Position numbers and translations under genes: made by a program. The notes beneath the pieces are model-generated. The model was given only the letters and a program-made list of their open reading frames with translations. It was not told the DNA's origin and ran no database searches. This document shows positions 15,245 through 22,635 of a stretch of 64,000 nt of DNA, piece by piece. How positions within the stretch are numbered: the first letter of the stretch is position 1; the number at the start of each line of letters is the position of its first letter. Source of the DNA: Catellatospora sichuanensis (lineage in GTDB: Bacteria; Actinomycetota; Actinomycetes; Mycobacteriales; Micromonosporaceae); contig NZ_VIQO01000002.1 of assembly GCF_007483665.1 (NCBI RefSeq), forward strand, positions 372,001 to 436,000, in the 5' to 3' direction.

Positions 15245-15270
15245 GAAAGCGCTTTCCGTTGGTCTAGACT
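15245..15270 (+). promoter_or_regulatory. LacI-type operator GAAAGCGCTTTC overlapping the GH35 promoter
   Basis: GAAAGCGCTTTC at 15245-15256 is a perfect palindrome of the kind bound by LacI-family sugar repressors. TAGACT at 15265-15270 can be the -10 box, 8 nt from the ATG at 15279, and the palindrome overlaps the -35 region. Repression lifted by a galactoside or oligosaccharide is the natural reading. No LacI gene is in the window. Confidence 0.6.
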
Positions 15271-15278
15271 CCGCGACC

Positions 15279-17057
15279 ATGCCCGTCTTCAGTGTCACGC
15301 CGGACGCCCTAGAGCTCGACGGCAAACCGTTCCAGGTGCTCTCCGGGGCGATCCACTACTTCCGGGTGCTGCCCGAGCAGTGGGGCGACCGGCTGCGCAA
15401 GCTGCGGGCGATGGGCCTGAACACGATCGAGACCTACGTGCCGTGGAACCTGCACGAGCCGCGGCCGGGCGAGTTCGACTTCGGCGGCCGGATCGACCTG
15501 GGGCGCTTCCTGGCCGAGGCGGCGGAGGCGGGGCTGTACGCGATCGTGCGGCCGGGCCCGTACATCTGTGCGGAGTGGGACAACGGGGGGCTGCCCGCCT
15601 GGCTGCGGGCCACCGAGGAGATCCCGCTGCGCTGCCACGACCCCCGGTTCCTCGAACCGGTCGACCGGTTCTTCGACCGGCTCGTCCCGCACCTGGTGGA
15701 GCACCAGGTGACGCGGGGCGGCAACGTGCTGATGGTCCAGGTCGAGAACGAGTACGGCTCGTACGGCTCGGACCGCCGCTATCTGCGCCATCTCGCCGAC
15801 GGTCTGCGCGCCCGGGGCATCGAGGTGCCGCTGTTCACCTCCGACGGCCCGACCGATCTGATGGTCACCGGGGGCACGCTCGACGACGTCTACGCCACGG
15901 CCAACTTCGGCAGCCGCCCGGCCGAGCGCTTCGCCGAGATGTCCGCGCTGCGGCGCTGGCCGTCGTTCTGCATGGAGTACTGGAACGGCTGGTTCGACCA
16001 CCACGGCAAGGACCACCACGTGCGGCCCGCGGCGGAGGCGGCGGCGACGCTGGCCGAGATGGTGGACGCGGGGGCGTCGGTCAACCTCTACATGGCGCAC
16101 GGCGGCACCAACTTCGGCTTCCTGGCCGGGGCCAACGCGGTCGGCGAGTTTCTCGACGACGTGTACCTGCCCGACGTGACGTCCTACGACTACGACGCGC
16201 CGCTGAGCGAGCACGGGGCGCTGACGCCGAAGTACTGGGCGTTCCGGGAGGTGCTCGGGCGGGGCGTGGAACTGCCCGATCCGCCGTCGGAGCAGGCCGC
16301 GACGCTGCCCGCAGGCCGGGTCGAGCTGCCCCAGCGCCTGTCGCTGCTGGACTGCCTGGACGTGCTGTCCACCGGCACCGTGCACAGCGCCGTCCCGAAG
16401 ACCCTGGAGGAGCTGGGCCAGGCGTACGGGCTGGCCGTCTACCGCACCCGGATTCCCGGGCCGCGGACCGGCCACCAGCTGCGCGTCAAAGGGCTGCACG
16501 ACCGGGCGCTGGTGCTGGTGGACGGATCGCCCGCCGGGGTGCTCGACCGCAACGGCCCGGTCGGGCTGCCGGTGCCGGTCGACGGCGACGGTGCCGACGT
16601 GACACTCGTCGTGGAGGCGATGGGCCGGGTCAACTACGGCCCGCTGGTGGGGGAGCGCAAGGGCATCGTGGGCGGGGTCTTCCACGGCCAGCAGTTCCTG
16701 CACGGGTACGAGATCGACCCGGTGCCGCTGGACGACGTCTCGGTGCTGCCGTGGGGGCGGGCGACCGGCGCGGCCGGGCCGGTGTTCCACCGCGGCGTGC
16801 TGCGCGTCGACGAGGTACGCGACGCGTTCCTCGCGCTGCCCGGCTGGCACAAGGGCTACGTCTGGGTCAACGGCTTCAACCTGGGCCGTTACTGGGAGAA
16901 GGGTCCGCAGGTCACCCTCTACGTGCCGTGGCCGCTGCTGTGCGAGGGCGACAACGAGATCGTCGTGCTCGACCTCGACGGGGAGCCGGTCCAGCCGGTG
17001 GTCGAGCTACGCGAGCAGCCCGACCTGGGGCCGACGGCGACGTACATCGCTGCCTGA
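15279..17057 (+). CDS. Beta-galactosidase, glycoside hydrolase family 35
   Basis: 592 residues. The TIM-barrel core carries GAIHYFRVLPEQWGDRLRK, NTIETYVPWNLHEP, RPGPYICAEWDNGGLPAWL, the acid/base Glu158 in QVENEYGSYG, and the nucleophile Glu233 in CMEYWNGWFDHHG. The C-terminal ~200 residues are beta-sandwich modules ending with KGYVWVNGFNLGRYW. It hydrolyses terminal beta-galactosides. No signal peptide is seen, so it acts inside the cell on imported oligosaccharides. ATG 15279 was chosen because an in-frame GTG at 15243 lies inside the operator palindrome and has no ribosome site. Confidence 0.93.
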   Translation: MPVFSVTPDALELDGKPFQVLSGAIHYFRVLPEQWGDRLRKLRAMGLNTIETYVPWNLHEPRPGEFDFGGRIDLGRFLAEAAEAGLYAIVRPGPYICAEWDNGGLPAWLRATEEIPLRCHDPRFLEPVDRFFDRLVPHLVEHQVTRGGNVLMVQVENEYGSYGSDRRYLRHLADGLRARGIEVPLFTSDGPTDLMVTGGTLDDVYATANFGSRPAERFAEMSALRRWPSFCMEYWNGWFDHHGKDHHVRPAAEAAATLAEMVDAGASVNLYMAHGGTNFGFLAGANAVGEFLDDVYLPDVTSYDYDAPLSEHGALTPKYWAFREVLGRGVELPDPPSEQAATLPAGRVELPQRLSLLDCLDVLSTGTVHSAVPKTLEELGQAYGLAVYRTRIPGPRTGHQLRVKGLHDRALVLVDGSPAGVLDRNGPVGLPVPVDGDGADVTLVVEAMGRVNYGPLVGERKGIVGGVFHGQQFLHGYEIDPVPLDDVSVLPWGRATGAAGPVFHRGVLRVDEVRDAFLALPGWHKGYVWVNGFNLGRYWEKGPQVTLYVPWPLLCEGDNEIVVLDLDGEPVQPVVELREQPDLGPTATYIAA

Positions 17058-17097
17058 CCGGAACCGCCCGATCCGCCGAGCAAGCAACGGGCAGCCA

Positions 17098-17144
17098 GGA
17101 CCGGCCTCGGCCGACGCGGACCTGCCGCGGGCCGAGGCCGGTCC
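17098..17144. terminator. Bidirectional terminator between GH35 gene and dps
   Basis: The 15-bp arms at 17098-17112 and 17130-17144 (GGACCGGCCTCGGCC and its exact complement) surround a 17-nt loop. It separates convergent genes. T-runs are weak, as often in GC-rich genomes. Confidence 0.7.
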
Positions 17145-17187
17145 GCGGCGATCGCCGGGCGACGGCTTACCGAGCCGAAGGTGCGGG

Positions 17188-17778
17188 TCAGGACTCGACC
17201 AGCGGGGTGTCCACCAGGTGCTCGGCGAGGAACCAGGTCTGCAGCTCGCCGGTGCGGATCACGTCGGAGACGAGCAGGTCGTTCGTGCCGTCGTCGCCCA
17301 TCTCGTCCGCGCGCTTGGCGGCGTCGTGCGCGGCGATCAGGATGGCCTCGTGCGCCTCCAGCAGGCGGGAGATCATTGCGGGCACCTCCTCGACGCCGTC
17401 CGGCGGGCGCTTGATGACGGTGATCTCCGCGACGTGGCGCGGGTCGCCGATGGCCACGCCGCCGAGGGTCTGCACCCGCTCGGCGATGGTGTCGATGAGT
17501 TCCAGCTGCTCGCCCGCGTGCTTGTCCAGCAGCAGGTGCAGTTGGTAGAACGTCGGGCCGCGCATCAGCCAGTGGTGCTTCTTGTAAAGGCTGTAGAGGA
17601 TCTGGGAGTCGGCGAGGCACTGGTTGAGCCGCTCGCACGAGTACATCCGGGCGTCATGGGACAGGCCCACCGGGAGCTGGCGTACGGTGCCGAATTCCTG
17701 GATCTGCACCCCGTTCTGGTGCAGCATGGGCTGGCTGCCGCGGGTCGCGGCGGACTTGGCGGGCGACTTGGTGGGCAT
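17188..17778 (-). CDS. dps: Dps-family ferritin-like protein
   Basis: 196 residues from ATG 17778 (AGAGGA upstream); an in-frame start at 17865 would add 29 unsupported residues. The four-helix-bundle ferroxidase signature is clear: KKHHWLMRGPTFYQLHLLLD, then KHAGEQLELIDTIAERVQTLGG. It probably oxidises Fe(II), stores iron and protects DNA under oxidative or starvation stress. The first ~25 residues are Lys/Ser/Ala-rich (PTKSPAKSAATRGS), consistent with a DNA-binding N-terminal tail. Confidence 0.92.
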   Translation of the reverse strand: MPTKSPAKSAATRGSQPMLHQNGVQIQEFGTVRQLPVGLSHDARMYSCERLNQCLADSQILYSLYKKHHWLMRGPTFYQLHLLLDKHAGEQLELIDTIAERVQTLGGVAIGDPRHVAEITVIKRPPDGVEEVPAMISRLLEAHEAILIAAHDAAKRADEMGDDGTNDLLVSDVIRTGELQTWFLAEHLVDTPLVES

Positions 17779-18059
17779 CGATGTTCCTCTCGTTCCGGCC
17801 GCGCCGGCAGGGCCGAACGCAGGCTCACCACCAGCAGAAATGCCGCCCCGATGGGTACGCGGCACACTGTGGCCAGTCTTTCAGGAGCGGCCTTGGGCGG
17901 GCTGCCGGTTGCGGAACTCCGCCGCCGCTGCCTTCGAGCTGTACCACCGTGCCGGGAGCCGGAACATGAAGATCGAACGCTTTCGCGGCTGATTTGCTCT
18001 TTGAGCGGAATTTCGGCGATGCCGAGGTCTTCCCGCGCGCGCGGAGTAAGGATGTCGGC

Positions 18060-18833
18060 ATGGCGGCAAAGTATGAGCAGGGCACTCCGAGCTGGGTCGA
18101 TCTGGGCACTACGGACCTCGACGGCTCGGTGGCCTTCTACGAGCGGCTGTTCGGCTGGACCGACGAGGACCTCGGCCCGGACGCGGGCGGCTACCGGATG
18201 TTCCGCAAGGACGGCCGGCAGGTCGCCGGACTGGGGCCCGCTACCGACGCCGGCCGGGGCAGCTCGTGGACCACGTACTTCGCCGCGATGGACGCCGACG
18301 ACATCATGGCGAAGGTCGCCGAGCACGGCGGCACCGTGATCGTGCCGCCGATGGACGTGATGGGCCAGGGTCGGATGGCGGTCTTCCAGGACCCCGAGGG
18401 CGCCTTCTTCTCGGCGTGGCAGCCGCTGGCGTTCTCCGGGTTCGAGCTGGCGAACGAGCCGGGCAGCGTCACCTGGAACGAGCTGATGACCTCCGACATC
18501 GACGCGGCCAAGGTGTTCTACCAGGAGGTCTTCGGGGTGAGCATGCGCGACGTGTCGATGGCGGAGGGCATGACCTACACCCTGCTGGAGGCCGAGGGGC
18601 GGGCGGTGGCGGGCGCGCTGCCGATCGACGCCGCCTGGGGCCCGATGCCGTCGCACTGGTCGGTGTACTTCGCGGTGGACGACTGCGACGCGGCGTACGC
18701 CAAGGCCCTGGAACTGGGCGCGACCAAGGTCATGCCACCCGAGGATTCGCTCGCCGGACGGTTCGCCATTCTGAAGGACCCGCAGGGGGCGACCTTCTCG
18801 ATCATCAAGAACAATCCCGACTTCTCCATCTGA
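18060..18833 (+). CDS. VOC-family (glyoxalase/bleomycin-resistance-like) two-domain protein
   Basis: 257 residues made of two tandem VOC modules. The first (about 10-125) has PSWVDLGTTDLDGSVAFYERLFGW and FQDPEGAFFSAWQP; the second (about 130-255) has VTWNELMTSDIDAAKVFYQEVFG and LKDPQGATFSIIK. Proteins of this layout include hydroxylases and small-molecule-binding proteins of unknown substrate. ATG 18060 was preferred to one at 17994 because homology begins at KYEQGTPSW. In the 281-bp spacer before it I see only the dps promoter region and no convincing gene. Confidence 0.85.
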   Translation: MAAKYEQGTPSWVDLGTTDLDGSVAFYERLFGWTDEDLGPDAGGYRMFRKDGRQVAGLGPATDAGRGSSWTTYFAAMDADDIMAKVAEHGGTVIVPPMDVMGQGRMAVFQDPEGAFFSAWQPLAFSGFELANEPGSVTWNELMTSDIDAAKVFYQEVFGVSMRDVSMAEGMTYTLLEAEGRAVAGALPIDAAWGPMPSHWSVYFAVDDCDAAYAKALELGATKVMPPEDSLAGRFAILKDPQGATFSIIKNNPDFSI

Positions 18834-18874
18834 GACAGCCCCGCGGGGACTCAGCCGTTCGGCACTTCGGTGGT

Positions 18875-18880
18875 TATCGT
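18875..18880 (+). promoter_or_regulatory. Putative -10 box (TATCGT), leaderless glycosyltransferase gene
   Basis: TATCGT ends 6 nt before ATG 18887 and there is no Shine-Dalgarno, so the transcript probably starts at or next to the ATG. Confidence 0.35.
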
Positions 18881-18886
18881 TTCGTC

Positions 18887-19927
18887 ATGGCCGTGCCGAG
18901 ACTGTCCGTCGTCATCCCGATGTACAACGAGGAGGCGGTCCTGCCCCTGCTCGTGAGCCGGCTGCGCCCGGTGCTCGACGGGCTGGGCCGGACCTACGAG
19001 GTGGTCGCCGTCGACGACGGCAGCCGCGACGCCACCGCCGCCATGGTGACGCTGATGCGGGCGAAGTGGCCCGAGCTGCGGCTGGTCCGGCTGCGCCGCA
19101 ACAGCGGGCACCAGGCTGCGCTCACCGCCGGCCTGCACCGCTCGCGCGGCGACCACGTGGTCACCCTCGACGCCGACCTGCAGGATCCGCCCGAGGTCAT
19201 CGCCGAGATGCTGGGCCTCGCCGAGGCGCAGAGCCTGGACATCGTCTACGGCGTACGCGGCGACCGGGCCAGCGACACCGCCTTCAAACGCGGCACGGCC
19301 GACCTGTACTACCGGCTGATGCGCCGCATCGTCGGCAACCGGATGCCCTCGGGCGCCGGTGACTTCCGGCTGCTCAGCCGGGCCATGGTGGACGCGTTGT
19401 GCAGCCTGCCCGAGCAGGCGCCCGTCTACCGCCTGCTGGTGCCGTGGCTGGGCTTCCCCAGCGGGCAGGTCGTCTACACCCGGGAGAAGCGGGCCGCGGG
19501 GACCAGCAAGTACCCGCTCGCCAAGATGATCAACCTGACGGTCGACAGCGTCATCAGCTTCACCGCGGCTCCGCTGCGGCTGGGCATCTGGCTGGGCGTG
19601 CTCGGGGCCGTGGCCTGCGTCATCGCCGCGGTGAAGGTGCTCGTGGCCTACTTCCAGGGTGCCGTCGTGCCGGGTTGGACCTCGCTCTCGCTGGTGGTGT
19701 TGTTCCTCGGCGCCTGCCAGCTCATCTGTCTGGGCCTGCTGGGGGAGTACGTGGGCCGGATCTACCGTGGCATCCAGGCCCGGCCGGGGTATTTCGTGGG
19801 CGAGGACTCGCTCGCCGAGGCCGACCGGCGGGTCGACGGCAGGCCGGAGCCCGATTTCCGCGACGAGCCGGTGCGCCCCCGCCGGGCGGCGGCCGCCGGC
19901 GACGCGCAACTGCGCCGACCAGGCTGA
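18887..19927 (+). CDS. Family 2 glycosyltransferase, polyprenyl-phosphate type (GtrB/ArnC-like)
   Basis: 346 residues. The N-terminal GT-A domain has LSVVIPMYNEEAVLPLLVSRL, VAVDDGSRDATAAMV, the metal-binding TLDADLQDPPEVI and GDFRLLSR. The last third holds two membrane helices (LGIWLGVLGAVACVIAAVKVL and LSLVVLFLGACQLICLGLLG), then GEYVGRIYRGIQARP, the signature of enzymes that load a sugar onto undecaprenyl phosphate at the cytoplasmic membrane. The nucleotide sugar is unknown. A basic C-terminal tail follows. ATG 18887 gives the canonical start, although the frame is open for 207 codons upstream. Confidence 0.9.
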   Translation: MAVPRLSVVIPMYNEEAVLPLLVSRLRPVLDGLGRTYEVVAVDDGSRDATAAMVTLMRAKWPELRLVRLRRNSGHQAALTAGLHRSRGDHVVTLDADLQDPPEVIAEMLGLAEAQSLDIVYGVRGDRASDTAFKRGTADLYYRLMRRIVGNRMPSGAGDFRLLSRAMVDALCSLPEQAPVYRLLVPWLGFPSGQVVYTREKRAAGTSKYPLAKMINLTVDSVISFTAAPLRLGIWLGVLGAVACVIAAVKVLVAYFQGAVVPGWTSLSLVVLFLGACQLICLGLLGEYVGRIYRGIQARPGYFVGEDSLAEADRRVDGRPEPDFRDEPVRPRRAAAAGDAQLRRPG

Positions 19928-19971
19928 TCCGTCCGCCCACTTTCGATCAGGAGCCGGATTGCCTTGGGACA

Positions 19972-20000
19972 CTTAGGAAATCTAACTGTTAGGTCTCTTG
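19972..20000 (+). promoter_or_regulatory. Possible operator upstream of chitinase
   Basis: CTAAC-T-GTTAG at 19982-19992 is an 11-bp inverted repeat, with TTAGG occurring both before and inside it. It lies about 65 bp before the chitinase start, in an AT-rich island. Chitinase genes of actinomycetes are usually substrate-controlled, so an operator is plausible. Confidence 0.35.
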
Positions 20001-20054
20001 ACTGAAGTGCCGCTCCCGCGTGAAGGTTCGCATGGACGAACGATGGGAGTGCAT

Positions 20055-21467
20055 ATGCTCAGAACACTGCTCCGCCCGGGCATCGCCGGGGCGGTCGCCC
20101 TGGCCCTGGGCGCCGGCTTCCTGGCAGCTCCGGCCACCGCGGCCGGCAGCGCCCCCAAGCCGGACGCGCCGAAGAAGGTGATCTCCGCCTACTTCACCAA
20201 CTGGTCCGTCTACGGGCGGGGTTACTTCGTCAAGGACATCCCCGCCGACAAGCTGAACGTCATCCAGTACGCCTTCGGCGTGCCGACGTTCAACCAGGCC
20301 ACCGGCGCGGTCGGTTGCGACGTGCTCGACCCTTGGGCCGACTACCAGCAGGTCTACTGGGGTCCGGAGAACACCGTGGACGGTGTCGCCGACACGTATC
20401 CCGGCCAGAACGTCTACGGCAACTTCAACCAGCTGCGCAAGCTCAAGGCGGCCAACCCGCACCTGAAGATCGAGATCTCGCTCGGCGGCTGGACGAAGTC
20501 GACCTGGTTCTCCAGCGTTGCGAAGACCCCGGAGCGCCGCCAGGCGTTCGTGGCGGCCTGCATCGACACCTTCATCAAGGGCAACCTGCCGACCGGTGGC
20601 TGGCCCGAGGACGCGGGCGGCATCGGGGTCGCGAAGGGCATCTTCGACGGCATCGACCTGGACTGGGAGTACCCGACGGCCAAGGCCGACAACAACGTCG
20701 ACTACGGCCCGGAGGACCGGCACAACGCCACGCTGCTGGCCCAGGAGTTCCGCCGCCAGCTCGACGTACAGGGCCGCGCCGACGGCAAGCACTACCTGCT
20801 GACCGCGGCGCTGCCCGCGGCGAAGAGCTCGACCAAGTACTACGAGCTGCGCGAGTTCTCGAAGTCGATGGACTGGGTCAACATCATGACCTACGACTTC
20901 AACGTGCCCGGCGGTTCCGTGGCCGGGCCGAGCACGCTGTTCACCCGCGACCCGCGCGACCCCGAGGCCGACGACTGGACCTGGAACACCGTCGGCACGG
21001 TGGGCTACTACCTCGCCCAGGGGGTGCCCGCCAGCAAGATCGTCGTCGGCGTGCCGTTCTACGGCGTGCAGTACATCCGCAACCCCGACGGCCTCTACAA
21101 GGCGTTCGACAACACCGGCATGAACCCCGATTCGCTGATCTGGGACTCCAAGCCGCAGCCGTCGTACCACGACCTGGTCGACGTGTCGGGCATCCTGACC
21201 CCCGCGGGGGCCGGCGCCAACGGGTGGACCCGCAAGTGGAACCTCCTCGCGGGTGAGCCCTACCTGTGGAACCCGGCGGCGGAGCACGTGCTGGCCACCG
21301 GCACCGTCACCGCACCGACCACGATCGTCTACACCGATCCGAAGTCGCTGGCCGAGCGCACTGCGCTCATCAAGTTGCTCGGCCTGCGCGGCGCGATGGC
21401 GTGGGAGCTCAGCCAGGACTCCGACGACAACGCGCTCATCGGCGCGCTGGGCCCGGTCCTGAACTAG
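20055..21467 (+). CDS. Secreted chitinase, glycoside hydrolase family 18
   Basis: 470 residues from ATG 20055, with GGGAG at correct distance. Residues 1-30 are a Sec signal peptide (LLRPG basic part, hydrophobic AGAVALALGAGFLA, cleavage near ATAAG). The mature part is a single GH18 barrel: KVISAYFTNWSVYGRGY, LKIEISLGGWTKSTWF, the catalytic FDGIDLDWEYP with Glu205, MDWVNIMTYDFN, and a final GLRGAMAWELSQDSDDN. It cleaves chitin outside the cell by substrate-assisted catalysis. There is no chitin-binding or fibronectin module, unlike many actinomycete chitinases. A terminator follows directly. Confidence 0.94.
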   Translation: MLRTLLRPGIAGAVALALGAGFLAAPATAAGSAPKPDAPKKVISAYFTNWSVYGRGYFVKDIPADKLNVIQYAFGVPTFNQATGAVGCDVLDPWADYQQVYWGPENTVDGVADTYPGQNVYGNFNQLRKLKAANPHLKIEISLGGWTKSTWFSSVAKTPERRQAFVAACIDTFIKGNLPTGGWPEDAGGIGVAKGIFDGIDLDWEYPTAKADNNVDYGPEDRHNATLLAQEFRRQLDVQGRADGKHYLLTAALPAAKSSTKYYELREFSKSMDWVNIMTYDFNVPGGSVAGPSTLFTRDPRDPEADDWTWNTVGTVGYYLAQGVPASKIVVGVPFYGVQYIRNPDGLYKAFDNTGMNPDSLIWDSKPQPSYHDLVDVSGILTPAGAGANGWTRKWNLLAGEPYLWNPAAEHVLATGTVTAPTTIVYTDPKSLAERTALIKLLGLRGAMAWELSQDSDDNALIGALGPVLN

Positions 21468-21471
21468 GTCG

Positions 21472-21516
21472 CGGCGGGGCGGCGGGTCCGGGTCACCGGC
21501 CCCACCGCCCCGCCGT
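21472..21516 (+). terminator. Terminator after chitinase gene
   Basis: A GC-rich hairpin: CGGCGGGGCGGCGGG at 21472-21486 pairs, with one or two mismatches, with CCCACCGCCCCGCCG at 21501-21515. It starts 5 bp after the stop codon. Confidence 0.6.
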
Positions 21517-21819
21517 TCCCGTGGGCTAGTCCCGACAGCTCAGCAGGGCTCACGATCGGTTCTTGTGTGCCACCGGGTCGGGTGAAATTCGATACCACCT
21601 GCGTCCCATCTCGTTGAACCCTCTGTTCGTTGTGATGCGGATTCATGCATTTCGTGCCTACGACCCATTGACACGGCCCACTCGGTGCTGTCTGCTCAGG
21701 CGGGTGTGTGGAGCCGGGGCGTTACCGTCAGCCTCGACGTTCGTTGACATGTGGGTTTCGCCGGGCGGGAACTGTGGCCATCCCGCGCTTCCGCCTGTGG
21801 CCACGGAGCGAAGGGCACG
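21517..21819 (+). promoter_or_regulatory. 303-bp spacer with candidate promoter for the SCO2521-2525-like cluster
   Basis: No gene is visible. TTGACA at 21668-21673 is a perfect -35 hexamer, and the sequence 17 nt later (TCTGCT, 21691-21696) is a poor -10, so the promoter is weak or activator-dependent. The region is less GC-rich than its surroundings. GAAGGG at 21810-21815 is the ribosome site for the methyltransferase gene. Confidence 0.35.
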
Positions 21820-22614
21820 ATGAACAAATCGGCGGCGGCCGTGAAGGCGACCCGCACATCCGCTCCCGCGTTCGACGTCAAGCGGCGCTACAACGCCGAC
21901 TTCGACTGGGATGGGTTCAACTCCGACTGGTACTGCGCGCACAACTATCTGAGCCTGCGTGACGACGACACCGCGATCATGACGAGGGTCGGCGAGTTCT
22001 TCCAGCAGCATCTGAAGCCGTCCACCGCACAGCGGCGCGGCCTGGACGTCGGCAGCGGTGCGAACCTCTATCCCGCGATGTCGATGCTGCCGTTCTGCGA
22101 GGGTGTCGACCTCCGGGAGTTCTCGCGCTCGAACGTGCGCTGGCTCAACACTCAGATCGACCGGTACGACACCTATTGGGACGAGTTCTGGGACGTCTAT
22201 CGGGCGTTGCCCGCCTACCAGAACGTCACCAATCCGCGAGAGGCGATGCGCAAGGCCGCGAAGGTCGAGCGGATGAGCATCTTCGGATTGCCGGAACGCG
22301 AATGGGACATGGGCACCATGTTCTTCGTCGCGGAGTCGCTCACCTATGACCCGAGGGAGTTCTGGCGGGCCGTCGAATGCTTCGGCCGGGCGCTCAAGCC
22401 GGGTGCTCCTTTCGCGGCCGCTTTCATGGCCGATTCCAAGGGCTACAAAGTGGACAAGACTCAGTTCCCGGCCGTTGCCGTGGACATTACCGACGTGAAA
22501 GACTGTCTATCGGTGGTGTGCGATGTCATCGACATCGACCTGGTGGAGACGAAGAAACCGCTGCGCCGTGGTTACGGCGGCATGATCCTCGCGACGGGAG
22601 TCGCACTCAGCTGA
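21820..22614 (+). CDS. SCO2525-family SAM-dependent methyltransferase (NNMT/PNMT/TEMT-like)
   Basis: 264 residues. GLDVGSGANLYPAMSMLPFCEGVDLREFSRSNVRWL is motif I plus the acidic strand that binds S-adenosylmethionine. AFDVKRRYNADFDWDGFNSDWY and FFVAESLTYDPREFWRAVECFGRALKPGAPF match the NNMT/PNMT small-molecule methyltransferase layout. From memory this is the family named after Streptomyces coelicolor SCO2525. It is first of four same-strand genes, 21 nt from the next. The acceptor is unknown; a small amine, thiol or modified nucleotide would fit the fold. Start ATG 21820 has GAAGGG at proper spacing. Confidence 0.8.
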   Translation: MNKSAAAVKATRTSAPAFDVKRRYNADFDWDGFNSDWYCAHNYLSLRDDDTAIMTRVGEFFQQHLKPSTAQRRGLDVGSGANLYPAMSMLPFCEGVDLREFSRSNVRWLNTQIDRYDTYWDEFWDVYRALPAYQNVTNPREAMRKAAKVERMSIFGLPEREWDMGTMFFVAESLTYDPREFWRAVECFGRALKPGAPFAAAFMADSKGYKVDKTQFPAVAVDITDVKDCLSVVCDVIDIDLVETKKPLRRGYGGMILATGVALS

Positions 22615-22635
22615 CGGAACGGCGGACGGGCGGCC

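Noticed and set aside
15243-15278. GTG 15243 as the start of the GH35 gene
   Set aside because: It would place the operator palindrome inside the coding region and lacks a ribosome site; ATG 15279 fits both promoter spacing and family alignment.
17881-17967. 28-codon minus-strand ORF (MFRLPARWYSSKAAAAEFRN...) between dps and the VOC gene
   Set aside because: No ribosome site and no family I recognise. It could be a real small protein, but the sequence alone does not support it.
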